The notes: generated from the letters alone by a model not told the origin. A DNA stretch of 64,000 nucleotides from Cricetomys ansorgei (GCA_026225945.1 JAMJFZ010001812.1:1-64000); one strand, 5' to 3'. Positions 44,474 to 55,992 are shown, numbered from the stretch's first letter. Numbers and translations are program-made.

Positions 44474-44562
44474 GCATTGCGGGGTTGGACTACAGCTTCA
44501 GTAGGATGTTTGTCTAGCATTTGCCAGACTCTGCGATCAATCCCCAGTTAAAAAAGAGGACA
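44474..44562 (+). mobile_element. ID element, strongly decayed
   Basis: GGGGTTGGACTACAGCTTCAG, GTCTAGCATTTGCCAGAC and GCGATCAATCCCCAG match the BC1-derived ID element, followed by an A-rich tail. Divergence is high, so this is an old copy. Confidence 0.6.
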
Positions 44563-44628
44563 TAAAAAATAAGATTCATTTTATTTTTATTTGTGTGGGG
44601 ATGTGCATTGCCCACAAGCATGTACACA

Positions 44629-44667
<39 letters not shown>

Positions 44668-44775
44668 TTCAGACCTATGGTATCTTCTCCCATCCCCAGA
44701 GGCATGAGACTGGCATTCTGGGTTCAGGAGTAGGGTGTTAGCAACTGAACTCTAGGCTCTGGGCTGGCACTGAAC
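44563..44775 (-). mobile_element. B2/B3-like SINE with (CA)n
   Basis: T-rich tail, then TTTGTGTGGGGATGTGCATT, CCCACAAGCATGTAC and a 45-base CA run. The rest is poorly preserved. Its first 60 bases are nearly the same as the start of the element at 45310. Confidence 0.55.
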
Positions 44776-45309
44776 AATGTGTCCATCACTACGACTAATG
44801 AGCCGTTGACCGGCAGTGATAGAGGTGCCTGATTTTAAAATCATAAATTCACACTTCTCTTTCCCACCTGACGAGCTTGTTTGTGATAGCTCATTTGTCA
44901 GCCAGCGTGGGTTTCTTTGATGACATGTTTTTTTGGTCTTATCTTGATAGCAGGGGGAAAAAAAAAAAGGCTAGAAATAGGAGCATACAGAAGTCCAAAG
45001 GGCAGAAAGCACCCGGGTGAGAGCAGAGAGGACAGCCACGAGCATTTGACTGATCGGAGGAGGATGGAAACACTGTGAGAACCCAGCTACTGCGCAAGCT
45101 TCAGACTGTAGACCTTTAACCTACCTGCCCAAGGCAACTCCACCGCACCACCCTCTCTTAATCCGGCTGATCTCCCTAGAATATGTTTCATTGTGATCTG
45201 TGGGGCTGCTCAATTGATGTCGGGGACTCCGGTGAGCCACACACTCCGAAGGGCATGGATTTCTTAGGGTGTGTGTGTGTGGGGGGGGTAACAAATTAGA
45301 AAAGTAAGA
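44776..45309. other. No gene recognised
   Basis: Repeat-poor. 44835-44930 again looks like unique, possibly conserved sequence. A short TG/G run lies at 45270-45288. Confidence 0.35.
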
Positions 45310-45498
45310 TGGTTTAAGATTTATTTTATTTTCATTTGTGTGGGGATGTGCATTTGCCCACAAGCATGTACACACACACACACACACACAGAGTTCAGAT
45401 CCTCCAGAACTGGAGTTATAGGCAACTGTAAGGTTCTGGGATCCCAGCGCAGGTTCTCTACAGAAACAATAAGCACTGAGCCATCTCTCCAGTCCCAT
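45310..45498 (-). mobile_element. B2/B3 SINE with (CA)n
   Basis: GATTTATTTTATTTTCATTTG, GGGATGTGCATTTGCCCAC, a CA run (45370-45390), CCAGAACTGGAGTTATAGGC and CTGAGCCATCTCTCCAGTCCC. Confidence 0.85.
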
Positions 45499-47076
45499 CG
45501 CCCCACCACTCTCACTTTCTTTCAGATTCATTTCATTTTTTACCAAAGAAGTTTATCCCACCAGAAGGGTGTTTTGGTTTTTGGTTTCTTTTTCTTGCTA
45601 TTCAGTGAAAATGTCATTAGATGTGCAGTATCAGCTTTCCCGGCTTGGGGACCCAGGTTTCTATTTAATGTCTCCACCATCTGGGAAGGCCTGGGGGTTA
45701 TTCTTTGGATCTCCTGAATTTGACCATCAGCTCAGGAAAGAGGATATGGAAGACGTATGGGCTGGCCCTCGTTATGGGCATCGTGTCACCCACACTATGA
45801 CAGTAGCCTGAACAAGACCCCACCAAAATGCAAAGGAAGCTGGGAAATGTCATCTAGGTGGGTGTCCAGGAAGGAGAGCACGAAGGATCTGTACAGAGCT
45901 GAGCTTCGTTCTGCTCTTCGTAATATCCCGAGAGCCTTCCCAGTTCCGTAACAGAAAAGGCTCAGGCCCGTGATCGGCATTTGTTAGCTGCACGAAGAGC
46001 AGGTGACACCAGACCGAGAAGCCAGGTAACCGAGGCCAGACTGCCAGATGTCTTCAGCGTCACTAGGTTGAACGTGGCGTTTCTCATGGAGGCTGGGCAA
46101 TGTCACAGGGGAAGTGTACCATTGCCACTGGCGGAGACAAGCACAGCTCGATGCTCCTCCTGAGACAACACACGGGAACAGAAGAGGGGCTCATCCTGCC
46201 GCGTGTGGCTTAGTTCTGAGCACAACCTTGCCTCCAAAGAATTCAATCAAGGAGGAAGCATTTGAAGGTCAACCGCGATAAGGGAGAGCGACGCTATGAA
46301 CAATTTGCTCTGAAAGCAGTTAGAAGGGAAGACATGATGGACTGTTTTCTCAAGAGACCGGGAGGGCGTTGGGGGTGGGAGGAGACGGCTGAGGCGGGTA
46401 GGGGGCGCCTCAAACCACTCAGGAGACTCTCCAGGGAGGCCATGACAGACTGTCAGGGGAAGGGGCCTTATCAGGTGATACAGCCTGGGTCACACATCTG
46501 TCTTTCATAACTGGCTGATTTGACTTTGTTTGAGGTCCATTGTGCTGCAGCATGGTCCAGTCTTGTCCCCTTTTTAAGGCTACTATCTGTATATTCCCCG
46601 CGTTATTTATCCACTCATCTGCTGACGGGCGTTCCCACGGCTTCCGTTTCTTGGCATCTACTTCGCACTACTGAACCGGGCACCCACGATTGGCTGCAAC
46701 GGTACAATGAGACGTGCTAGCTGGCTGCCATGGCTGCCACGGCTGCCACGTCAGAACCCTAAACTCGTGTGGTAGAGGTCTGACTTTATTTTGTTCCATC
46801 TTTAGTGCTCCTTTCCACCGGGCAGCAGTGGTTTTGAAAGAATGCTTGCAACAACCTCAAAGTTCCAGAGTGTCTGAAGGTGCTTTTGTCTGAGGAGTAT
46901 GCAACACAGGACCACCATGCATCCCCTGTTTCCAGTGTCAGAAGCACCCAGCCAGGGCTGCTTGCCGAGAATACCCGGGAGATTCACTTCCAAACCTCCA
47001 TCCTTCTTCTCCGAGACACTTCCAATCTGTGACTATGAACAGTGTGCATGTGGTTTGCTTTTCTTTTCTTTTAAGT
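45499..47076. other. Long repeat-poor stretch, no gene recognised
   Basis: Frames up to 82 residues show no domain. 46270-46420 has more CpG than its surroundings. TGGCTGCCA-type 9-base units repeat three times at 46724-46750. Confidence 0.4.
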
Positions 47077-47077
47077 T

Positions 47078-47190
47078 CTGGTGTTGAGATTAAACAGACC
47101 CAGGTTTGCAAACTTTGCAATCTGTGTGTGTCTGAGGAAGAGGTCTAATTTGTTTGAGCCTCAGTTTCCTTGGCACTAGAAGGAAACTAG
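47078..47190 (+). mobile_element. MIR SINE
   Basis: AGATTAAACAGACCCAGGTT, TTGAGCCTCAGTTTCCTTGG in MIR order. Confidence 0.6.
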
Positions 47191-48189
47191 CTAGGTTCTC
47201 GCCTGGATCTTTTCCTTTAGACCCCTGGGCACACCACTGTCCACACAGGAAAGGGATCCATCTGGCCACACCTTGCTGCTCATCTTGGGGTTTCTTCGCA
47301 TCTTCCAGTCCTTCATAAATAAATCATTTTCGAAACAAATCTCCTCCAATTACTGCAATTCCATTTCGGCATTCTACGCGTCGGGAAGGCCGTCATAAGT
47401 ATTTAATGAGGTAATAGATTGACACAGGAGGACATATCATAAATGTCTTGCAAATCGGGACCTCCTCGGGGGCTCTACACTGGACATGGCTATTCCCCGC
47501 TGCCTTTGTGACTAACAACCCTTCCCTCATAGGAACCACCTGAATATTTTCTCTCCCGTTTGAATTTGCAGCCTGCTTGGATCATAGGAGTGGATCACTT
47601 TTTTTTTTTTCTTTAATTTTTTTAAAAAAAAATTTAATAGCAGTGTTCTGGCATCTAGAGAGAGCTGTTTGGCCGCCAAGCATACATATGGCATTAAAAT
47701 GTGTTGTGAGCTGGAGAAACCTTTGCAGAAATTCCAGGCCTGCCTCTACCTTCAGAATGCAAGATATTATCTGTGTCCCTGTCTCATAAATTTGGAAGCT
47801 CTGTCCATGCTGGCCTTTTTCTCTCGGGGTTTCTTGACCAGATATTTAGAATGGATGAGCCCAGTTTTTATTGCTGTCGACAGGAGAATAACCACAGGGT
47901 TGCAGCCTCTGCAGATAGAGTTGGACAAGATTCAAATGAGGTGAGGGACTGACCGCTGCCCTTGGGAGCCTGGGGATCCAGGGCAGCTTCAGCATGGGTA
48001 AAAGGTGGGACCAAGCATGGGATGTGTGAGGATGCTGTGAGTCGCTGGGGTGACTTGTTTATTCAGCCATCACTGTGTGAATTATGTGTATTGAGACTAG
48101 AGGGGACCCCCTGGGGCCTGGGCGTGCACACGGATTCTACACCATCACCCCCTCAACACAGAACGATAACAATTACCCAATCCACTTTC
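47191..48189. other. Repeat-poor stretch, no gene recognised
   Basis: 47290-47450 combines AT-rich words with retained CpG (ATTCTACGCGTCGGGAAGG at 47373), which looks like a possible constrained element. A T-then-A homopolymer lies at 47588-47635. The 91-residue frame at 47669-47944 is unassigned and not supported as an exon. Confidence 0.35.
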
Positions 48190-48350
48190 TGACATAGATC
48201 AAACACTACGAGGTGGGTGTTTCTATTGGACCTATTGTAAGGAGAGGAAGACCCAGACTTTGGAGAGAGAACCATTTACCCATGATGCACGGGGAAGAGC
48301 TGAGACTCACAAACAGCTAGATCCTAGAGTCGGCCACAGCCTGGCTGTCT
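48190..48350 (-). mobile_element. MIR SINE
   Basis: GTGGGTGTTTCTATTGGACC, GGAGAGGAAGACCCAGAC and GAGCTGAGACTCACAAACAG read as MIR in reverse. Confidence 0.45.
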
Positions 48351-48603
48351 AGCTTACATATAAGGACGTTTCTTTGGCCTTTCACTCTCTGCTGTCTGTG
48401 ACAGAGGGGTCGTTGAATCCCCTCATCCCAATCCACAGCCGACACCAAAGATGACAACTAGCACTATAATTCAGGGGGCAGGAACAATCTGTTTGGAGCT
48501 CCTGAGTTTGAGCCCCGTTCTACCTAACGAAACCAATATCCCTTGAACAAACTGTACCTAATTGACAGACCGGAGAAAAATACTATTTAAGGACTCAGTG
48601 ACA

Positions 48604-48953
48604 AATGTTGTTACTTTCTCCTGGCTGTGACCAAATTCCAAACAGGAAGCAACTCACTGGGGACTGTTTTATCTGGCTCATAGTTCAGAGGACACAGTCC
48701 ATCGTGGTGGGGAAGGCCTGGTGTTGGAGGCTGCTGGTTCACATCTCAGTGGAAGCAGAGGGATGTAAACACGGGGCTCAACTGGCTTTCAGTTCAGACC
48801 AGGACAACCCACAGAACCATCTGCATCCAGGGCAGGTCTCACCTCCTCTGTTAACCCCTCTGGAATGGCCCTCACAGACACATCCTTACACCCTCTGCAC
48901 CAATGCCCTAGGTTGTAATCCAGTCAAGCTAGTGATCAAAATTAACCATCACA
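48604..48953 (-). mobile_element. Rodent MaLR LTR
   Basis: Reverse copy: GTTGTTACTTTCTCCTGGC, TGTGACCAAATTCCAAACAGG, GGCTCATAGTTCAGAGGACAC and GTAATCCAGTCAAGCTAGTG to ATTAACCATCAC. Confidence 0.7.
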
Positions 48954-49267
48954 GGCTTCAAAGTGGAGCCCACGCTCCATCCTCCACTGATGGGCTCAAA
49001 ATGATAGCCCCGGGGTTCCAGAAGGGAGCATCAGAATGTCTACTGCCAATTATTTAATGTACCTCATAATCCTAAGGAAGTTAAGTTTAATTGGTACATA
49101 AATGTATGCATAAACATTTGACCCATATTTGACCTGTTTTGCCCATTGTCTTCCTTCTTCAGTATAGACTGCCTGTTGTGGCAGTTCTGTACGTGCCCAG
49201 TAAATGAATTCAGGGATCATAATGCCCAGTTTTGTGACTTAAAAGCATTCCCGATTAGAATTACCAA

Positions 49268-49585
49268 TACAGGGCCCGGGCAATGGCTCAGTGGGTAAAA
49301 GCACCTGCTACGCCAGCCTGATGACCCTGAGCTCAGATCCATGTAAAGAGCTGAGTGTGATAGCATCCAACTGTAATCCCAGCACTCCTACCGGGGGATG
49401 AGAGGTGGAGATCTCCTGGGCGCGGGCCAGCTAACCTAGAGCGCTCAGCACAGCAGCAATAACAAGGGAGAAGGAGAGAACCGACTGCTCAGAGCTGCCC
49501 TCTGACATTCACATGCACGCTATGACCCGTACGTGTATGCACGCATGCACAATGCACGTACACACATACCCGCACACACTGACAC
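49268..49585 (+). mobile_element. B4 SINE
   Basis: GGCAATGGCTCAGTGGGTAA, CTGATGACCCTGAGCTCAGA, CTGTAATCCCAGCACTCC, AGAACCGACTGCTCAGAGC and a CA/CG-rich 3' end. Complete and in order. Confidence 0.85.
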
Positions 49586-50210
49586 AAGAAAAGAATCTAC
49601 TGTGTGAGCAAGTAGATTTAGAAACCATATAGCACTCACCTGCCCTCCTCTTTGTTCCAGTTCTTCACGGTCCAGGAAAGGATGGCAGCGAGCTGACGGA
49701 ACAGTGTTCACTATATAAATCCACCCCACTATCCTTACGACATCTTTTTCTCTGTGTGCAACACACCTAGTGACAGCCACTGACGATAGTACAAACCTTC
49801 CACGGTTAGCAGGACATTAAATACTATGGATCCAAGTTACTTTCATCTTTGTAGAGTTTCGTAGAATGTGCATGTGTGTCTTGTGAGGTACTGGAGAAGA
49901 GCCATTTAACAATGTGTTAGTAACCAATCAATGTAATTACATGGGGCTGTGCTTTTAATCATCTCTGAGGTGAAGGGTGTACGGTTTCAAGTGTGGGGAG
50001 GCTGAGCCAATGCGGTGAAAGTCATTGACGCATAGCTGTGGTCTAGCACAAGCCCGACAAGTAGCAACCGTTAACGGTGACAACCTCCTATTTATTGAGC
50101 ACTTAGTATTTTTTTTCCACAGAGCTTGAAAGACTTTTTATTATAAAGAATTTCAAATACCCCACAGAAGTTGTAAGATCCATGTGGACCCCCTTATCTA
50201 GCTTCAATAA
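49586..50210. other. No gene recognised
   Basis: Unique-looking. CCAATCAATGTAATTACATGG-like text at 49926 is AT-rich and may be conserved. TTTATTGAGCACTTAGTA at 50091 is an L2/MIR 3'-end scrap in reverse. Confidence 0.4.
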
Positions 50211-50924
50211 TCCCCCCTCTCTATCTCTCTCCCCCTCTCTCTCTACCCCCCTCCTCTCTCCCCCTCTCTCTCTCTCCCCCTCCACCCTCCTCTCTCTTTC
50301 TCTCTCTGACTCCCTCTCTCTCTCTCTCTCCCTCTCCGCCCTCCTCTCTCTCTCTCTCTCCCTCTTCCCCCTCTGCTCTCCTCTCTCTCTCTCTCTCCCT
50401 CCCGCTCTCCTCTCTCTCTCTCCCCCTCTGCTCTTCTCTCTCTCTCTCCCCCTCCACTCTCCTCTCTCTCTCTCCCTCTCTCCTCTCTCTGCTCTCCTCT
50501 CTCTCTCTCTTCCTCTCCGCCCTCCTCTCTCTCTCTCCCCCCCTCTCTCTCCCTCTCTCTCCCCCTCTGCTCTCCTCTCTCTCTCTCTCCCCCTCTGCTC
50601 TCCTCTCTCTCTCTCTCCCCCTCCACTCTCCTCTCTCTCCCTCTCTCCCTCTCTGCTCTCCTCTCTCTCTCCCTCTCCGCCCTCCTCTCTCTCTCTCTCT
50701 CTCTCCCCCTCTCTCTCCCTCTCTCCCCCTCCGCTCTCCTCTCTCTCTCTCCCCCTCTGCTCTCCTCTCTCTCTCTCCCTCTCCACCCTCCTCTCTCTCT
50801 CTCTCTTTCTCTCCCCCTCCGCCCTCCTCTCTCTCTCCCTCTCCGCCCTCCTCTCTCTCTCGCCCTCTCCCCCCTCTCTCTCTCCCCCCCCCGCGCTCCT
50901 CTCTCTCTCTCCCCCCTCTGCTCT

Positions 50925-50970
<46 letters not shown>

Positions 50971-51140
50971 CCTCCGCTCTCCTCTCTCTCTCCCTCTCTC
51001 CCTCTCCGCTCTCCTCTCTCTCTCTCCCTCTCCGCCCTCCTCTCTCTCTCTCTCCCCCCTCTCTCCCTCTCTCTCCCCCTCCGCTCTCCTCTCTCTCTCT
51101 CTCTCTCTCACCCTCTCCACTCTCCTCTCTCTCTCTCTCA
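50211..51140. repeat. 930-bp polypyrimidine (CT)n tract
   Basis: The plus strand is almost pure C and T. (CT)n runs are separated by CCCCCTCTGC, CCCTCCGCC or CCCTCCAC spacers, giving loose higher-order units of about 30-60 bases ending GCTCTCCTCTC. Frames of 338 (plus, Leu/Ser/Pro) and 306 residues (minus, Arg/Glu/Gly) are artefacts. Mirror-symmetric tracts like this can form triplex (H-) DNA. Confidence 0.95.
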
Positions 51141-51169
51141 TTGTCTCACATACCCTTTGCTAGCTTTGA

Positions 51170-51338
51170 ACTCATTAAGAAGCTCAGGCTTAATATGAAC
51201 TTTTGATCCTCCTGCCTCCACCTCCAGACTGCTGGGATTACAGGCGTGTTCCACCATGCCCAGGGCCAGGGACGGAACCCAGGAGTTCATGAACGCTAGG
51301 CTAACACTCTTCCCACTGAGCTGTGTTCTTCTTCTATC
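51170..51338 (-). mobile_element. B1-ID type dimeric SINE
   Basis: Reverse copy. A B1-related part (CTTTTGATCCTCCTGCCTCC, CTGCTGGGATTACAGGCGTG) is joined to an ID/tRNA-like part (GGGACGGAACCCAGGAGTTC, TAGGCTAACACTCTTCCCAC, TGAGCTGTG). It starts right after the CT tract. Confidence 0.8.
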
Positions 51339-51599
51339 TCTCCCCTCATTTAGATTTCTGGAATCATTTTTTTTTTTAAATCCCATGTACTTCGTCTCTA
51401 AAGAGCTTGATACGGATCTCATGTAGACTTTTTAAAAGCTGCTTTACCAATATCAGGGAAACAGTGTCTTCCTGTCATCTCCCAGGCATCGTTACTGCCA
51501 TCATCTCCTTAAAATAAAAATATGGCCGGTCTAGACCTGCTCTATTTTCTTCATGCCCTGGAAGAATCTAATCTTCCCTGGGGGAAGCAGAAGTGCCTG

Positions 51600-52640
51600 A
51601 AACCACTGCCCTGCTCACTTGCCTTTCCCATTGCCCTCTACACTCCAGACATGCTCCTTCTAGGATTCCTGAGCCAGCTTGCACCCTGGGTCCCAGCCAC
51701 ATCCTGGCACTTGCTGTTTCCCCCCGCCTGCCCGGCTGTAGGTCTTAGACTCAGGGGAGACTTAGAGGAGTCATCACTGACCCCCATCGAAGACCCACAC
51801 ACAGGCCTTTCCCTAAATTGTGTCCCCATGTTTCAGACTGCTCATCGCAAGACAGGTCTGTCCCTTGCTGCTTGCTTATTCTTCGTGCTGAGCTGGGAGG
51901 AAGCCAATCTGCTCGATTCACCTGTCTCACGCTGAACTCAGTGCTGGGCAGAATTAGCAGCCAGCACCTGTTAAGCTGAAAGGAGGGGAGAATTTGTGAT
52001 CTCACCCTCCTCCCTTCCTGTCACCCTCAGCTTCGGCTCTCCCCTCTCCATTTCTGAGATCTCCCTTTCTCTCATCCGCCCATGTGTCCTTCCATATCCC
52101 CTAAGACTCAGACAGGTGACAGCCCCTCCTGGAAGCCTGCTTCTGTTGCTCCATGTTGGCTTTCCTCACCAAACTCAACCTCTCACCAGTGTATAACCTG
52201 CCTTCAGTCCATTTTGAGCCTGAAGAACCAAGACAGGCTCCTACTCATCTTTGTGCCAGGGGCACAGACCTGGGATCACCAAGCAGGTATCAGGACTGAT
52301 TAGAGGAATGAATCAGTCAGGAGTGGGGGACAGAAAGGAGCATATAGGCCCATGAAATGGAGAGCAAATGATGAATATGAATCAAAGAAGCCTGGGGCAT
52401 GATGGGATGTTTTATCAGTAAGGTCTGGCCAAGCCAACAAGAGCTAAGACCCTGAACAAGTGGGAAGGCCCTGCTTTTCATTTTGGGGGTCTGCCAAAGT
52501 GTGATCTTAGGAGTGGACACAAATGTCAGCAGGACAGAGCTTCCAGGGGTGGATCTTTATCTGTTGTATTCACTGCTGTGTCAACAGCACCTGGCACAAA
52601 GTAGGTGCTCAATGAACTTGGAGCCAGCCAAAGATAAGTC
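51600..52640 (+). mobile_element. L2 LINE fragments
   Basis: CCCTAAGACTCAGACAGGTGA (52099), CCCTCCTGGAAGCCTGCTTC (52124) and CAGCACCTGGCACAAAGTAG, GTGCTCAATGAACTTGGAG (52586-52622) follow the L2 order. 51600-51720 may be an earlier L2 part. The 52290-52530 section is unplaced. The 137-residue frame at 51522-51935 is not an L2 protein. Confidence 0.45.
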
Positions 52641-53549
52641 AGAAACATGAAATTCATGTGAAAAGAGGCAGGAGAGCACCCGTTCCTTCATTCGTTGGGT
52701 GAGAACAAAGCATCTAATAGACACAAACCTACCAACCTTGGGGCCAGCAGTGTCAAACTCAGCTCACCGAGACCTGGGTCTGCAGTGCTTGGCAGAGCCT
52801 GCCACCTCACTGTGCTCAGAACATCCTCGGTGATTTGCGATTGTGTTTATGAAATGGACTTCCTATTTCTTGACCCCAAGTGAATTACGTTTCCCTACAT
52901 GCTTCACGTCTTCAGGGAAAGTTCTCTACTCGCTCCATCGTTAAGGATTTTTTGTTGTTGTTGTTCAGCCCTGTTTTGAATTGTTGAATGGATTCCAACA
53001 CTATCAATCAAGGTCAGATTTGTCAGGAGAGCATCTGTGTGTGAACATGAGTGTGTCTGCATCTCATTGAGCTTTCTATTTTTACTCTATGATAGTACAC
53101 GCCAGGCTGTCCCCAAAGCTCAGAACTGTAAGTAGCACACCAGCATCTTATGAACTATTAATAGGTTCTGTATGGGGTGGAAGGAGAAGATCTGAAGACA
53201 CAGAGATTTGGCGCATTCTGCACTAAACCATTCTTCAATGCAGGGTTGTTCCTAGCCTTTGTTATGTAATGTGAAGACAGCATTCTCCCAAGAACGGTTT
53301 CAGAAGACAGAGCCCTAAATGCACTTACTGACAGGCTCCCATTTTTGTTGTCATTCAGGTGTTTTTTCCTGGAACACTTTTCAATAACCTAGAAGTTTCC
53401 CATTCGAAGAACAACTCGAGAAATATGTTTTCCAGAAAACAAACCACGATGAGTCTCCCTTTTCCTTACCCTTAGTTTACCAAAATGACTGCTTGACCCC
53501 ATGAAGCAGGAAGCCATGTTCTTTTCCTCCGAAGAGCAGAAGCACAAGA

Positions 53550-53705
53550 ATCAGAAACCTGGCCTCAGATGTGCGCTTCCTCGGAACAAAATCACAAGAC
53601 CATCTGAAAGCTCATCACCTCTCAGCCTCGGTCTCTTCTGTAAGAACGATGGAATAATTGAGAGATTACTTAACTGTGACAGCAGGTGGTATCTGAAATG
53701 ATGTG
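53550..53705 (+). mobile_element. MIR SINE
   Basis: CATCACCTCTCAGCCTCGGT, CTCTTCTGTAAGAACGATGG and AATAATTGAGAGATTAC match the MIR core. Confidence 0.6.
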
Positions 53706-53804
53706 GCTAGGTCTAGCCTGGGATAGGTGATGCTTCATCCATGGAGCGTCAGGATGCTAATGGGGATCAAGTTGCAAACCAAACAGAAGCACCTACCCTG
53801 ACCT

Positions 53805-53915
53805 TGGAGGGTGAGTTTGGCAGTGAACATTTGTAATCACAGTACTTAGAAGGCTGAGGAAGGAGGATCAAGAGTTTAATGCCAACCTTGTCTGCATAGG
53901 AAGACTCTGGGGGAA
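53805..53915 (+). mobile_element. B1-type SINE, decayed
   Basis: GTAATCACAGTACTTAGAAG, GCTGAGGAAGGAGGATCAAG and GCCAACCTTGTCTGCATAGG are B1 landmarks in order, with a purine-rich tail beyond. Confidence 0.6.
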
Positions 53916-54010
53916 AAAATAAGAGGGGAAAAGAAAGTAGGGGGGAAGAGGGAAGAGGAGAAGGGGAAGGGAGGAAAGAGGAGAAAGAGGGAGAAACAAA
54001 GAAGGAATCA
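53916..54010. repeat. GA-rich purine tract
   Basis: About 95 bases of GGAAGAG, GGGGAAGGG and AAAGAGG words with very few pyrimidines. It sits at the 3' end of the B1-type element and probably grew from its tail. Confidence 0.9.
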
Positions 54011-54478
54011 GAGGAGGACCCTTCTTTAGGAGACGCTACCCAGCAAAGGTAGAGAGAGACATTTATAGATTTGGGCTCCTCAGGTTGTCCAAAGGTGCAG
54101 CTACAGCTAGCATCAGAACTCCAAAGCAACTGCGGATGCTCTTCCTGACATGGGTTGCCAAGTTCTGGAGAGAGGAGGGGAAACTGAATGCTCTTGTTCC
54201 CAAGCCTACTCAGCAGGAAAGAATGCCTTGATTCTGGTCACTTCCTGGGACAACAGAAGCAGAGAACAGGAGATCTGTGCAGCCACACACAGAGTGCCTC
54301 TGGCACACATACCAGCCGGCCCAAAGTCACAGCATGAGACCACTAAGGGAAGTCTGGGTAATTATTATCGGATGCAGTCTCTGCGCTGATGATAGAAATG
54401 GGTCCTGGGGATACCTATGGGCCATGACACCCAGCAGGAGCCTGGATCTCTGGTTATCACACAGAGATTCAGGCAACT

Positions 54479-54560
54479 TTTTTGTTTTGTTTTGAGACAG
54501 TCCAGGCTGGCCCAGAATTCACTGTGGTCTTCCTCAGGCAATTCTTTGAACAAGGTGCTG
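54479..54560 (-). mobile_element. Truncated B1 SINE
   Basis: TTTTTTGTTTTGTTTTGAGAC followed by CCAGGCTGGCCCAGAATTCAC looks like a B1 tail and right end in reverse with an internal deletion. Weak. Confidence 0.35.
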
Positions 54561-55360
54561 CAGCCCTGAGAGCACCTGCTTGGTACCTGTGCCTTCCCTG
54601 TCACCCGCCTCCCAGGAAGATGGAGGAGTTGGTGTTTTATTGTGCCTGCGTTTTCTCCCTTTGCTCTCCTCCCTCCCGCTAGGCTTTCTCCTGGGCATTA
54701 GGCATTTAATTGTGCATGCCGCTATTCATTGTGCCCGAGGCTTTACAGGGGCTGCGGGCCCTGGCTTCTGCACTCTGCCAGCTTAATGCGCACCAACTCT
54801 TGTCCCACCTGTTTCTTGACTCATCATTCAGCCTGTTCTCATAATTATCTCATGTTTCAGACTCGGGAGGGAGATCCTAGCAAGCTCAAGAAGACGGTGA
54901 AATATTTACTCTGCACCGAATGAAGAACACAATTCAATTCCTTTGAATATCAATTAGAGGCATATGGTAGGAGCCAAGCTCACTAATAAAGTTAAAAGAA
55001 ACACCACAGTGAGGAAGACAGTCATTTCCTGGTAGGCACAGGCAGGAGGGCATACTGCTAATACTGGCTGTGATTTCCCAAACAGATTGTCTGAACACCT
55101 GCAGTTCAAGGGCCCTCTGACTCCTGAGGACTCTCCTTAGCATCTCTTTAGACAAGACTGTCTTAATTCAGGAAGAGGCCGTGGCAAGCAGCTTTCAAAT
55201 CTTACCCAGGGCTGCCAGGACCACTGTGTGGGGAATTCCAAGGCAGTAGTTAATGACCATCTCAGCCACCGGTGGAGGGTGGAACCAGGAAAGTGAGTGT
55301 ACCCCTTAGTAAGTGTACCTCTTAGTAAAACGATCCCTATCTAAAACGGAAGGTGAGGCC
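54561..55360. other. Repeat-poor stretch, no gene recognised
   Basis: 54690-54745 (GGCATTTAATTGTGCATGCC) and 54830-54960 (CATAATTATCTCATG, GAATATCAATTAGAGG) look like conserved non-coding texture. AGTGTACCYCTTAGTA is duplicated in tandem at 55296 and 55312. Confidence 0.35.
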
Positions 55361-55364
55361 CTGA

Positions 55365-55520
55365 GGAATTATGTAGTTTCTTCGGCCTCAGTTTCCTGAC
55401 TTGTGCAATCAAGATGACGGCTGATGACAGAATTTCCCTGAAGAAGTCACGATGAGGATCAGCTCAATGGAGCCTGTGCAACTACTTTGAGAATCACAGT
55501 CATTAAAGTAATGTGGAAGG
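55365..55520 (+). mobile_element. MIR SINE
   Basis: GGCCTCAGTTTCCTGACTTG, TGCAATCAAGATGACGGC and AGTCACGATGAGGATCAGC match the right part of MIR. Confidence 0.65.
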
Positions 55521-55534
55521 CTGCCATTTTAACT

Positions 55535-55671
55535 GATGGACACTCACAGAGTGCTGTATATGTGTGCACCGACGGACACTCAAGGGTGCTGTATATGTGT
55601 GCACTGATAGACCCTCACAGAGTGTTGTATGTGTGCACTGACGGACACTCACAGGGTGCTGTACATATGTG
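55535..55671. repeat. 35-bp minisatellite, 4 copies
   Basis: Units of 36, 35, 34 and 32 bases at 55535, 55571, 55606 and 55640. Each is near GACGGACACTCACAGGGTGC followed by TGTATATGTGTGCACT. It begins shortly after the MIR element. Confidence 0.95.
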
Positions 55672-55992
55672 ATTTTCAAATGCTCGAGAGGAAGCTTTCT
55701 GAACTCTGACACTTTGACATTTGGTACCTGCTGGAATTTGCGTATGGAAGGGGGTTTGGCTTGTGAATGGGAGCATGACCATGCCAGGCCTCAACCCACT
55801 CAGTACCACTAACAACAACACCCCCAACGATCAGAGTCATTAAAGCTATCTCTAGAATATGTTCCAAGGGCAAAATGTTCCTGCTGTGTCCAGGTCAGTA
55901 GTTTACCCTTTAACTGCAATGTGGTACTCTAACTCAGTGCAGGCACTGAGTCGCAACCAAAAGAGTTTATTCAGCGGGCTAGGATTTAAGTG

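Noticed and set aside
50182..51198. A 338-residue plus-strand frame and a 306-residue minus-strand frame
   Set aside because: Both are translations of the CT tract (Ser/Leu/Pro or Arg/Glu/Gly only). They owe their length to the absence of stop codons in polypyrimidine DNA.
51522..51935. A 137-residue frame
   Set aside because: It lies in L2-like and unplaced sequence and matches no known protein. Single-exon coding is not supported.
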